NCBI RefSeq assembly: GCF_003160695.1
Contig: NZ_QGDD01000001.1
Location: 620,001-684,000, forward strand
Reading direction: 5' to 3'
From: Nocardioides silvaticus
GTDB taxonomy: Bacteria; Actinomycetota; Actinomycetes; Propionibacteriales; Nocardioidaceae
Length of the DNA stretch: 64,000 nucleotides
Shown: positions 1 to 6,794 of the stretch, one piece after another
Position numbering within the stretch: position 1 is the first letter of the stretch
Layout: each line of letters starts with the position of its first letter
Translations under genes and position numbers: made by a program
The notes under the pieces: generated by a model
Database searches by the model: none
What the model was told of the DNA's origin: nothing
What the model saw: only the letters and a program-made list of their open reading frames with translations

Positions 1-652
1 CCTTCGGCTCGTCGGCGACGATGCCGAGCACGGTGACGCCCATCCGCTCGGCGTCGAGCAGCTGCTGGAGGTCGGCGGCACTGCGGGTGTCGCGGTACGG
101 CGTCCGGACGACGATGCCGACCGGCTTGCCGCCGGGCCCGCCGATCCCCAGCGTCGTGCGCAGCGACCGCAGCCGTTCGCGCAGGTGCGCGGTGCCGGAG
201 ATGTCCGGGCGGGTCACCAGGACGACGACGTCGGCACCGGCGAAGACCGGCATCGCCGCACTGCCGGGGACGATCCGTCCGCAGTCGACCAGTACGTCGC
301 TGCGGTGCTGGCCGAACACGGTCGACAGCTGGCCCCAGGCCGCGCCCAGACCCGGCAGCTGGTCGGGAGACGTGATGCCCACGAGCACGTCGGTGCCGAG
401 GGCCGTCTGCTGCAGGTGCTCGGTGAGGTCGGCCTGCGCGGCTCCTCGTCGTACGGCGGCACCGAGCGAGAGCAGTCCTCGGTCGGGGTCGAGCGCGCCT
501 CCGGTCGCCGTCCGGCTGCGCCACAGCAGGTCACCACCGGCGGGGTCGACGTCGGCGAGGACGACGGGAACCGGCCAGGACTGCGCGATGGCAGCGGCGG
601 CCGTCGAGACGCCGGGCGAGCCCTTGGCGGAGGCGAAGGCGTAGACCGTCAC
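1..652 (-). CDS. CpaE/MinD-like P-loop ATPase (3' end outside window)
   Basis: The frame opens at a GTG at 652, overlaps the stop of the upstream SAF gene by 4 bp (GTGA), and runs off the left edge after about 217 codons. The N-terminus reads VTVYAFASAKGSPGVSTAAA, a deviant Walker A loop of the ParA/MinD/CpaE class. It is followed by LADVDPAGGDLLW, matching the DxDxxGG-type segment of that class, and later VLVDCGRI, a Walker B/switch-like strand. The signature first lysine (KGS) is present, but the usual second lysine (GKS/T) is valine. Such proteins accompany Flp pilus or type VII secretion genes in actinobacteria. The coupling to a SAF protein, with a divergent WXG100 gene nearby, fits a membrane-associated assembly or positioning role. 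That role is inferred from context. Confidence 0.75.
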   Translation of the reverse strand, partial: MTVYAFASAKGSPGVSTAAAAIAQSWPVPVVLADVDPAGGDLLWRSRTATGGALDPDRGLLSLGAAVRRGAAQADLTEHLQQTALGTDVLVGITSPDQLPGLGAAWGQLSTVFGQHRSDVLVDCGRIVPGSAAMPVFAGADVVVLVTRPDISGTAHLRERLRSLRTTLGIGGPGGKPVGIVVRTPYRDTRSAADLQQLLDAERMGVTVLGIVADEPK

Positions 653-1380
653 TTGGCGCCCTCGAGCTCGACGTCGGGCTCCTGTCCGGATCGGAGGATC
701 GCGAGGCCGGCCTCGCCCGCGCTGGCGGCGTCGATCACCTCGAGGGCGACGTCGTCGAGCACCAGCAGGCTCGCGGTCGGTACCTCACCGGGACCACCGA
801 GGTCGTCGACCTCCGGCTCGGTCACCTCGAGGACGAATGCTGTCCCGAGCACCTTCGCGTCCTCGGTCCCGCCGCTCGAAGCAGTAGCGCGGACGACCTG
901 CACCAGGTCACCGGACCGCACGGTCGACGTCGGCGCGAGCTTGCCCTCGAGCGGCACCGACACGATGGCGCGGCCGTCGGGAATCGGGGTCTCGCTCGAC
1001 ACGTTGTTCTCGGTGAGAAGGGTGTCCGGCTCGATGCGCGTGGTCGCGTAGGCACCGACCACGTCGTCGGCGTACTCCTCGCCGATGAGGCCGATGTTGT
1101 CGCTCGCCACCCGCACCACGCCGATGTCGTCCGCGGTGATCTCCGCACCCGGCTCGATGGCCTGCTGAGCGACCAGCACCGGGACCCGGCTGTCCATCCG
1201 GACCGCGAGCAGGCCCGCCACCAGCGCTCCGCCGACGATGAGGAGCAACGCGAGGGCTGCGAGAGCTGGGCGACGCTGGCGCGGCGGCGCGATCTGGCCC
1301 GCCGCGTTGGGGGTCGCCGCGCGGCGGCCGGCGCGGCTGCGCTGACGGTCGGCGACGCTACCGCTGATGTCGGTGCTCAC
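649..1380 (-). CDS. SAF domain-containing membrane protein (CpaB-like)
   Basis: This 243-residue protein has a basic N-terminus, one transmembrane helix at about 39-60, and an extracytoplasmic SAF domain at about 67-130 (VLVAQQAIEPGAEITADDIG). A second beta-rich half follows (IVSVPLEGKLAPTSTVRSGD), the arrangement of CpaB/RcpC-type proteins. Start choice: the GTG at 1380 has GGAGG 9 nt upstream. The gene overlaps the downstream ATPase by 4 bp and is divergent from the WXG100 gene at 1624. In pilus systems CpaB-type proteins stabilise the secretin. Here no secretin or pilin is visible and type VII genes are close, so the partner is uncertain. Confidence 0.75.
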   Translation of the reverse strand: MSTDISGSVADRQRSRAGRRAATPNAAGQIAPPRQRRPALAALALLLIVGGALVAGLLAVRMDSRVPVLVAQQAIEPGAEITADDIGVVRVASDNIGLIGEEYADDVVGAYATTRIEPDTLLTENNVSSETPIPDGRAIVSVPLEGKLAPTSTVRSGDLVQVVRATASSGGTEDAKVLGTAFVLEVTEPEVDDLGGPGEVPTASLLVLDDVALEVIDAASAGEAGLAILRSGQEPDVELEGAK

Positions 1381-1623
1381 GACGTTCGTCCTCCGAGATG
1401 TTCCGAGATACCGAGAGACCCGTGTATTCGGGCCTGCAGCAGCCCGCCTACCCCCATCGACGCACCACGAACCTCTTCGGCTGCACGAAAATCGCCGTCT
1501 GCAGGTGGGTCAGCCAGCATCGTAACCGCGGACCTCGACGATCTTGACTCCGGAGGTTTGCGGGGCCGGACAGCCGGGGTAGGCCGGACCCCGTCAGCGT
1601 TTCGACTATCTCAGGAGTTCGAC

Positions 1624-1926
1624 ATGGCAGGTCCCGACGGCAGCATCTCCATCGATCACGGTTCCATCGAGGCCCAGGCCCGGAACCTCGGAGATCTCAA
1701 GAACGAGCTGGAGAACGCGGTGCAGACCACCAGCGGCCAGATCCAGAGCCTCTACGACTCCGGCGCCTTCAAGGGTCTGTCCGGTACGTCGTTCCAGGAG
1801 ATCTTCGCCCGCTGGAACAAGGAGTCCGGCGACCTGTTCGCGGTCATCGACGAGTTCGTGACCTACCTCGGCAAGGCGTCGGCCGCCTTCTCCGAGGTCG
1901 ACCAGGCCTTCACGATCAAGCTGTGA
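1624..1926 (+). CDS. WXG100 family type VII secretion substrate (FKG variant)
   Basis: Exactly 100 residues, the family's classic length, predicted as two helices with a turn. The turn carries F49-K50-G51 where WXG normally sits, so the tryptophan is replaced by phenylalanine. The C-terminal FSEVD resembles a YxxxD/E export signal with F for Y. Start choice: the ATG at 1624 has AGGAG 6 nt upstream. The longer frame upstream has no ribosome site and does not look like a WXG100 protein. The gene stands alone, followed by a strong terminator at 1966-2008, and is divergent from the SAF/ATPase pair. It is presumably exported by the EssC/EccC-like ATPase encoded at 6795-11357. Confidence 0.85.
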   Translation: MAGPDGSISIDHGSIEAQARNLGDLKNELENAVQTTSGQIQSLYDSGAFKGLSGTSFQEIFARWNKESGDLFAVIDEFVTYLGKASAAFSEVDQAFTIKL

Positions 1927-1965
1927 CCGCCGCGGCGCGCTCAGGACGCCGCAGCACGACCCGGT

Positions 1966-2008
1966 CACGACGGCCCGACGCCCTCGAGGGTGCCGGGCCG
2001 TCGTGTTT
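1966..2008 (+). terminator. Intrinsic terminator after the WXG100 gene
   Basis: A perfect 12-bp stem (CACGACGGCCCG at 1966-1977 with CGGGCCGTCGTG at 1994-2005) is followed by TTT. The loop holds a further small palindrome, CCCTCGAGGG. It lies between the WXG100 stop and the convergent GH16 gene and can terminate the plus-strand transcript. The T-run is short, as is common in high-GC genomes. Confidence 0.75.
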
Positions 2009-2031
2009 CCGCAGGTCAGAGGCGCGCGAGG

Positions 2032-2943
2032 TCAGTGCCAGGCCTTCACGTAGTCGACGACGTACGTCGCCGGCAACGGTGTCGAGGGCGACACCGCGTT
2101 GTTTCCGAACGCGGGCCCCACTCCCATGTTGAGGATCATGCTGAACGGGTGGTCGAAGGGCTGCGGGGCGACGAGTGGCGCGGCCGGCTCCGGCGTGCGC
2201 GAGAAGCACAGCTTGCCGTCGATGAAGAACTTGAGGCCGGAGGGCAGCCACTCCAGGGCGTAGGTGTGGTAGGCGCTGGGCGTGCTGACACCGCAGTCCC
2301 ACCCGGAGTCCTTCTGAGGGTCACGACCGTCGTAGTGGAGCGAGGGCATCACGGAGGTGGGCCTGTTGGACCACCACTCCGCGATGTCGATCTCCCCCGA
2401 CGCCGGCCAGATGCCGTACCTCAGGTTCAGCGGGAACATCCAGAAGCCGCCGTGGACGCCGCCCCTGCGGGCGGTCGGGAGCTTGGCCCGCACCTCGAAC
2501 CGACCGTAGGTCTGGGAGAACTTCGTCCGCGTGCCGACCATGCCGCCGGTGTAGGTGGTCGTGAACACCCCCGACGGCGTCTGGCAGAGGAATGTGCCCT
2601 TCTCGTTCCGCGCGGTCAGCCGCAGGGCTCCCTGCGAGACCTGGATGTTCTTCCTCGCCGTGGTGAAGCAGGTGACCCCGGTGCGGAAGCCGGTCACCGA
2701 GGTGTCCTGGGTGATCCACTTGTCGAGGTTGAGCTCGCGTCCGTCGAAGTTGTCGACGAAGGAGCAGTGCCAGGTCGAGCCGTCCGCCTTCGCGCGGACC
2801 TCCCCGCACGCGTCCTGGGCGGCGGCTGCGGGCTGCGGCGCGCCGGTCGCCGACCCAGCCGGCGCCGGTCCCGCCAGACCAGCCAGACCGATCAGGGCGG
2901 CACTCGCGAGGATGGCGCGCACGGAGCCGAGAGAGGCGTGCAT
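2032..2943 (-). CDS. Secreted glycoside hydrolase family 16 (beta-glucanase-like)
   Basis: A 303-residue secreted protein with a Sec signal peptide (positively charged start, then a hydrophobic Ala/Leu stretch) and an Ala/Pro-rich linker to about residue 43. The GH16 jelly-roll domain carries the catalytic signature GEIDIAEWW. E184, D186 and E189 form the ExDxxE form, with E184 the expected nucleophile and E189 the acid/base. Start choice: the ATG at 2943 has AGGAG 7 nt upstream; an in-frame start 24 codons earlier adds residues unlike a signal peptide. Family members cut beta-1,3 or beta-1,3-1,4 glucans; the exact substrate cannot be read from sequence. The ECF sigma gene ends 78 bp upstream on the same strand. 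Confidence 0.9.
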   Translation of the reverse strand: MHASLGSVRAILASAALIGLAGLAGPAPAGSATGAPQPAAAAQDACGEVRAKADGSTWHCSFVDNFDGRELNLDKWITQDTSVTGFRTGVTCFTTARKNIQVSQGALRLTARNEKGTFLCQTPSGVFTTTYTGGMVGTRTKFSQTYGRFEVRAKLPTARRGGVHGGFWMFPLNLRYGIWPASGEIDIAEWWSNRPTSVMPSLHYDGRDPQKDSGWDCGVSTPSAYHTYALEWLPSGLKFFIDGKLCFSRTPEPAAPLVAPQPFDHPFSMILNMGVGPAFGNNAVSPSTPLPATYVVDYVKAWH

Positions 2944-3021
2944 GACTTCTCCTTGGTGGGTCGTCGCGGTTACGCGGCCCCCACCACGGGGCACGAAGTT
3001 AGAGGGTTTTAACAAACTGGG

Positions 3022-3567
3022 CTAGGGCGACTCGCCGAGGATGGTCCGGAGTCGACCCAGCCCGCGATGTCGCGCGACCCGCACGGCCGTCGCGGACATG
3101 TCGAGGGCTCGCGCCGTGGTCGCGACGTCGAGACCGACCACGTCGATGCACGCGATGACCTCCGCCTCGCGGCGGCTCAGCTGCGCCAGCAGCCACCGGG
3201 TGGCGTCGTCCTCGACGGCCCTGGCCTCGGGCGTCATCCCGAGGTCCTCGAGGTGGACGCCGGCGTCCTCGGTGGCGTAGGTCTGCCGGCGTTGCGAGCG
3301 GCGCCGGTTGTTGAGCACGAGGTTGCGGGCGATCGAGATCAGCCAGCCGCCGAAGTCGTCGACCGAGCCCTCGAACTCGCCGATCTTCGTCGCAGCGACG
3401 GTCCATGCCTCGGCGGCGACGTCCTCCGCCCCGGTCGCGGCGTCGAGGTCGCGCGCGGCGCCGAGCCAGACCACCAGGCGGCGCCCGTGGGCGACGTAGA
3501 GCTCACGCCAGGCGTCCTCGTCGCCCCGGCGCGCGCGGATGACGACGTCGTCGTCCGACCTTGCCAT
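3022..3567 (-). CDS. ECF-type sigma-70 family RNA polymerase sigma factor
   Basis: This 181-residue protein has sigma region 2 at about residues 12-85 (the WLISIARNLVLNNRRR segment is the region 2.3-2.4 helix). Region 4 is a helix-turn-helix near the C-terminus (LSRREAEVIACIDVVGLDVA, then TTARALDMSATAVRVARHRG). There is no region 1 or 3, so it is ECF-class. Start choice: the ATG at 3567 follows GAGGGGG; longer in-frame extensions are Gly/Ser/Pro-rich and overlap the divergent gene. It faces a membrane protein gene (3650) across 82 bp, the usual place for a sigma/regulator pair, but that partner lacks a recognisable zinc anti-sigma motif. Confidence 0.9.
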   Translation of the reverse strand: MARSDDDVVIRARRGDEDAWRELYVAHGRRLVVWLGAARDLDAATGAEDVAAEAWTVAATKIGEFEGSVDDFGGWLISIARNLVLNNRRRSQRRQTYATEDAGVHLEDLGMTPEARAVEDDATRWLLAQLSRREAEVIACIDVVGLDVATTARALDMSATAVRVARHRGLGRLRTILGESP

Positions 3568-3649
3568 CGCCACCCCCTCGTCTGAGGGCGACACCTTAGA
3601 GGTCGGAACCGGATGTAACGACTCGGGCGGCTCGCGACATGTTGAGGTC

Positions 3650-4390
3650 ATGGGCCACTCTCCTCGTCGACCGACGCGTGCCGAGGTGAGCCGTGCCCTG
3701 AGGGCGGACGTGACGGGTTCCACGCCGCCAGCGGTCGAGATCCAGCGTCTCGCCGCGCTCGCAGCGGCCGCCCCCGCCGGCCCATCTTCCGCACCCTGGT
3801 GGCGGCATGGAGCAGCCGCCGCCGTGTTCGGTGCCGTGCTTGCCGGCGGGGTCGGCGCTTCGTACGCCGCCGGGGTCATCGAGGCCCCGTGGTCCCCTCC
3901 GGACCGGCCGACCGAACCGGTCCACGTTCCTTCGACCCCGGCGCCGGGGCAGCGCAGCGACAGCACCGATGTCCCCGGCGCCGGCCCCACCAGCGACGCG
4001 CCCCCCGAGTCGTCCCCCTCGGGTGACCGCGCTCGCTCCGACGACGGGAAGGGCGGTCGCCCCACAGACCGTCCGTCCTCGGACGAGGGCGCACCGCCCC
4101 CCGTCGTCCCACCGGAGACGACGCCCGGACAGGGCACCGGCAACGGCCAGGGTCACGGTCCCGGCGGCAACCCCGACCACTCCAACCAGGACGACGCGCC
4201 CGGCCGTCCGGACGACCCGGGCTCCCAGGGCCAGCAGCAGGGCCAGGGGCAGGGCAACGGGCAGGGCAACGGGCAGGGCAACGGGCAGGGCAACGGGCAC
4301 GGCCAGCGGCCCGACAAGGAGCGGGACCGACCCGGCAGCCAGGCCCCGCCGCACAGCAATGCCAGCGGAAATCGTCCGGATCGCTCGTAA
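3650..4390 (+). CDS. Single-pass membrane protein with Gly/Gln/Asn/Pro-rich tail; possible sigma partner
   Basis: A 246-residue protein not recognised as a known family. Residues 1-53 are a basic, helical, probably cytoplasmic segment. Residues about 54-76 form a transmembrane helix (GAAAAVFGAVLAGGVGASYA). The rest is a low-complexity, presumably outside tail rich in Pro, Ser, Asp and Gly, including a (GQGN)n run coded by a perfect 12-bp tandem repeat. Position opposite an ECF sigma factor suggests an anti-sigma or sensor-like role, but there is no HxxxCxxC motif. The start at 3650 has GAGG only 2 nt upstream and is uncertain; the frame also extends upstream over the sigma gene's 5' end. Confidence 0.6.
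   Translation: MGHSPRRPTRAEVSRALRADVTGSTPPAVEIQRLAALAAAAPAGPSSAPWWRHGAAAAVFGAVLAGGVGASYAAGVIEAPWSPPDRPTEPVHVPSTPAPGQRSDSTDVPGAGPTSDAPPESSPSGDRARSDDGKGGRPTDRPSSDEGAPPPVVPPETTPGQGTGNGQGHGPGGNPDHSNQDDAPGRPDDPGSQGQQQGQGQGNGQGNGQGNGQGNGHGQRPDKERDRPGSQAPPHSNASGNRPDRS
4247..4294 (+). repeat. Four perfect 12-bp tandem repeats (GGGCAGGGCAAC)
   Basis: Four identical in-frame copies of GGGCAGGGCAAC lie at 4247-4258, 4259-4270, 4271-4282 and 4283-4294, encoding (GQGN)4 in the tail of the membrane protein at 3650-4390. Because the unit is a multiple of three, changes in copy number would change length without a frameshift. Confidence 0.9.
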
Positions 4391-4471
4391 CGCCCGGCCG
4401 CGGTCACGACATCAATCAGTGCAAGGCCGCGGGCATCCCGTGGCCCTCACAACCAGAGGGAGATCAATCGT

Positions 4472-4831
4472 ATGAAGAAGGCATTCCGCATCGCCGCCGG
4501 GTTCGCGCCGGCGCTGGCCCTGGGCGTCGTCCTGTCGCAGCCGACCGTGGCGTCCGCCGAGGACGAGCCCTGCGCCGCCCAGCAGGTCCGCGTCGACCGC
4601 GCCGAGGACGCCCTGGCCCGCGTCACCGCCGTGTTCGAGCGTCAGAAGGACAAGGTGGACAACGCCAAGGCCGCCCTCGAGCGCGCCGAGACGAAGGTCA
4701 AGCAGGCCAAGGCCAAGGCCGCCCTGCAGAAGGCGCGTGAGCGCAAGGCCGACGCTGCCAAGGAGAAGAAGGCGCAGCAGATGCGTCTCGCCAAGGCGAC
4801 GGAGCGCCTCGAGGCCTGCCTCGCCGGCTGA
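4472..4831 (+). CDS. Small secreted coiled-coil protein with two cysteines
   Basis: A 119-residue protein with a clear signal peptide (MKKAFRIAAG start, hydrophobic core, cleavage predicted after VASA at residue 29). The mature part is almost entirely a charged Ala/Lys/Glu/Arg coiled coil, such as RVDRAEDALARV and NAKAALERAETKVKQAKAKA. Its only two cysteines, C34 and C116, sit at the two ends and could join the termini of a helical hairpin or link chains. A GAGGGAGA ribosome site precedes the ATG. It lies 81 bp after the membrane protein gene and ends in a strong terminator. Function unknown; a periplasmic or wall-space structural role is a guess. Confidence 0.8.
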   Translation: MKKAFRIAAGFAPALALGVVLSQPTVASAEDEPCAAQQVRVDRAEDALARVTAVFERQKDKVDNAKAALERAETKVKQAKAKAALQKARERKADAAKEKKAQQMRLAKATERLEACLAG

Positions 4832-4845
4832 CAGCCCCACGATCT

Positions 4846-4905
4846 CGGTCGGGGCGTCCGGACCGCACCCCACATCTCGGTCCCGGACGCCCCGACCGGA
4901 TTTTT
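4846..4905 (+). terminator. Strong intrinsic terminator
   Basis: A perfect 16-bp stem (4846-4861 with 4883-4898: CGGTCGGGGCGTCCGG and CCGGACGCCCCGACCG) is followed by GATTTTT at 4899-4905. It ends the transcript of the secreted coiled-coil gene and separates it from the convergent minus-strand gene at 4924. Confidence 0.9.
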
Positions 4906-4923
4906 CCCTGCGAAACGACCTCC

Positions 4924-5163
4924 TCAGCCGGACGGCTGCAGGACGTCGTCAGGACCGCGCACGACCAGCCCGTCCGCGACGGCGAAGGCCAGGGCCCGGT
5001 CGAAGCGGCCCACTTCCCAGTAGCGGGCGCCGATCAGCTCGGCGAGTGTGTCGGGCGCGCACGGCCCCGCGTCCTCGAGGGCCCGGACGATCTGGCCCAT
5101 CTCGTGGAAGACCTGACGGTCGCGAGGGCCCTCCGTGGCTGCCTTCGGCGGCGGCATCGGCAC
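4924..5163 (-). CDS. Small winged-helix-like hypothetical protein
   Basis: A 79-residue protein. From residue 17 on it reads like a compact helix-turn-helix/winged-helix fold: helix MGQIVRALEDAG, helix LAELIGARYWEVGRFDRALA, then FAVADGLVVRGPDDVLQ, the usual recognition helix plus beta-wing pattern. The GTG start at 5163 has GAGGAGG 5 nt upstream, a strong site. It is 48 bp downstream of the MFS transporter on the same strand and probably in its operon, so it could regulate the transporter. No specific family recognised. Confidence 0.6.
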   Translation of the reverse strand: MPMPPPKAATEGPRDRQVFHEMGQIVRALEDAGPCAPDTLAELIGARYWEVGRFDRALAFAVADGLVVRGPDDVLQPSG

Positions 5164-5211
5164 GGTGTCCTCCTCTTCCTCTCGGTAGGTCGCAGCAGGT
5201 CTCGTCAGAAG

Positions 5212-6708
5212 TCAGGCCGGCTGCGGGCTGCGTCGCCGTTCGTCGTCGGTCGGCTCCGCGTCGTCCTCGGCGGTCAGCGGCTTCGCGATGCTCTCGAGCG
5301 ACCGACCCTCGGCCTTCACGCCGAGGAACGCTGCGACGATGCCGCCGGCGATCATGAGCGCACCGCCGATGTAGTAGCCGACAGCGATGGCGGAGATCCC
5401 CTCGCCTCCGTTGACCGCGTCCTCGATGAGCTTGCCGAACAGCAGCGGTCCGGCGATTCCGCCGGCGGCGGTGCCGATCGCGTAGAAGAACGCGATGCAC
5501 AGCGCACGGGTCTCCATCGGGAAGACCTCGCTGGCGGTGAGGTACGCCGCGCTCGCCCCCGCCGAGGCCACGAAGAAGATCAGGCACCCCATCGCGGTGA
5601 GGCTGACGGCCGAGTAGGAGTCCAGCGTCATCCCGGTGTAGGTGAGGAGCGCGCCCGACAGCACGTAGGTGCCGGTCAGCATCTTGACCCGTCCGATCCT
5701 GTCGAACAGGGGCCCGAGGAACAGGGCGCCGATGAAGTTGCTGACCGCGAAGACCGCGATGTAGTAGCCGGTCTGCTTCACGTCCATGAACTCGATGAGG
5801 GTGTCGCCGTAGGTGAAGAAGAACGCGTTGTAGAGGAACGCCTGTCCCACGAAGAGCGAGAAGCACAGGACCGTGCGCTTCGGGTACATGGTGAAGACCG
5901 TCTTCGCGATCAGCGCCAGGCTGATCGTCTTCCGCTGCCGGATCGTGATCGTGTCGGACACCGACGGCAGGTCCTTGCCGGACTCGCTGGTGACCCTCTG
6001 CTCGATGTCGCGGACGATCTCCTCGCCCTCGTCCTCGCGGCCGTGGATGAACAGCCAGCGCGGGCTCTCCGGCACCGTGCGGCGGACGATGAGGATCCCG
6101 ATCGCCAGGATCGCGCCGAGCCCGAAGGCGAGCCGCCAGCCCCACTCCTGGTCGACCTTGGTGGGGTCGAGCAGCGGGATGGTCAGGAGCGCGCCACCGG
6201 CCGCGCCGACCCAGAACGAACCGTTGATCGCGACGTCGACGCGGCCGCGGTACTTCGCAGGGATCAGCTCGTCGATCGCAGAGTTGATGGCGGCGTACTC
6301 GCCGCCGATGCCGGCTCCGGTGATGAACCGGGCCACGAAGTACCACAGCGGCGTCATCGAGAACGCCGTCAGGACCGTCGCACCGGTGTAGACGCCCAGC
6401 GTGATGAGGAACAGCTTCTTCCGCCCGAAGCGGTCGGTCAGCTGGCCGAAGAAGAGCGCGCCCGCGCAGGCACCTGCGACGTACATCGCTCCGGCCAGGC
6501 CGACGTCGAAGCTGCTCATGCCGAGCCCGGTCTTCGGGTCGGCGAGTGCATCGGTCATCGAGCCGACGATGGTGACCTCGAGGCCGTCGAGGATCCAGAC
6601 GGTGCCGAGACCGAGCACGACCAGCCAGTGCCAGCGGCTCCACGGCAGCCGGTCCATCCGGGCCGGGATGTCGGTCGTGATGCGTCCGGTCTCAACGCCG
6701 TGGGACAT
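5212..6708 (-). CDS. MFS transporter, metabolite:H+ symporter-like
   Basis: A 498-residue protein with 12 predicted membrane helices. The major-facilitator motif A loop GQLTDRFGRKK is at residues 88-98, after WILDGLEVTIVGS in helix 1, which resembles aromatic-acid and sugar-phosphate-type MFS symporters. GAGIGGEYAAINSAIDELIP matches the conserved helix 4-5 region of those families. The central cytoplasmic loop carries a charged segment (HGREDEGEEIVRDIEQRV), and the C-terminus is hydrophilic. It is followed by a small winged-helix gene. The substrate cannot be assigned from sequence. Confidence 0.85.
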   Translation of the reverse strand: MSHGVETGRITTDIPARMDRLPWSRWHWLVVLGLGTVWILDGLEVTIVGSMTDALADPKTGLGMSSFDVGLAGAMYVAGACAGALFFGQLTDRFGRKKLFLITLGVYTGATVLTAFSMTPLWYFVARFITGAGIGGEYAAINSAIDELIPAKYRGRVDVAINGSFWVGAAGGALLTIPLLDPTKVDQEWGWRLAFGLGAILAIGILIVRRTVPESPRWLFIHGREDEGEEIVRDIEQRVTSESGKDLPSVSDTITIRQRKTISLALIAKTVFTMYPKRTVLCFSLFVGQAFLYNAFFFTYGDTLIEFMDVKQTGYYIAVFAVSNFIGALFLGPLFDRIGRVKMLTGTYVLSGALLTYTGMTLDSYSAVSLTAMGCLIFFVASAGASAAYLTASEVFPMETRALCIAFFYAIGTAAGGIAGPLLFGKLIEDAVNGGEGISAIAVGYYIGGALMIAGGIVAAFLGVKAEGRSLESIAKPLTAEDDAEPTDDERRRSPQPA

Positions 6709-6794
6709 CGTCGTTCGCCTCGCCTTCGTCCGTGTCGGCGACGCGCGTGGAGCGGTCCGCTCGACCTCCCGGAATTACCCGCGAGGTAGACGGG

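Noticed and set aside
4241..4300. Short regular repeats considered as a CRISPR-like or regulatory array
   Set aside because: The 12-bp units are contiguous, in frame, and code for (GQGN)n inside a protein; there are no spacers.
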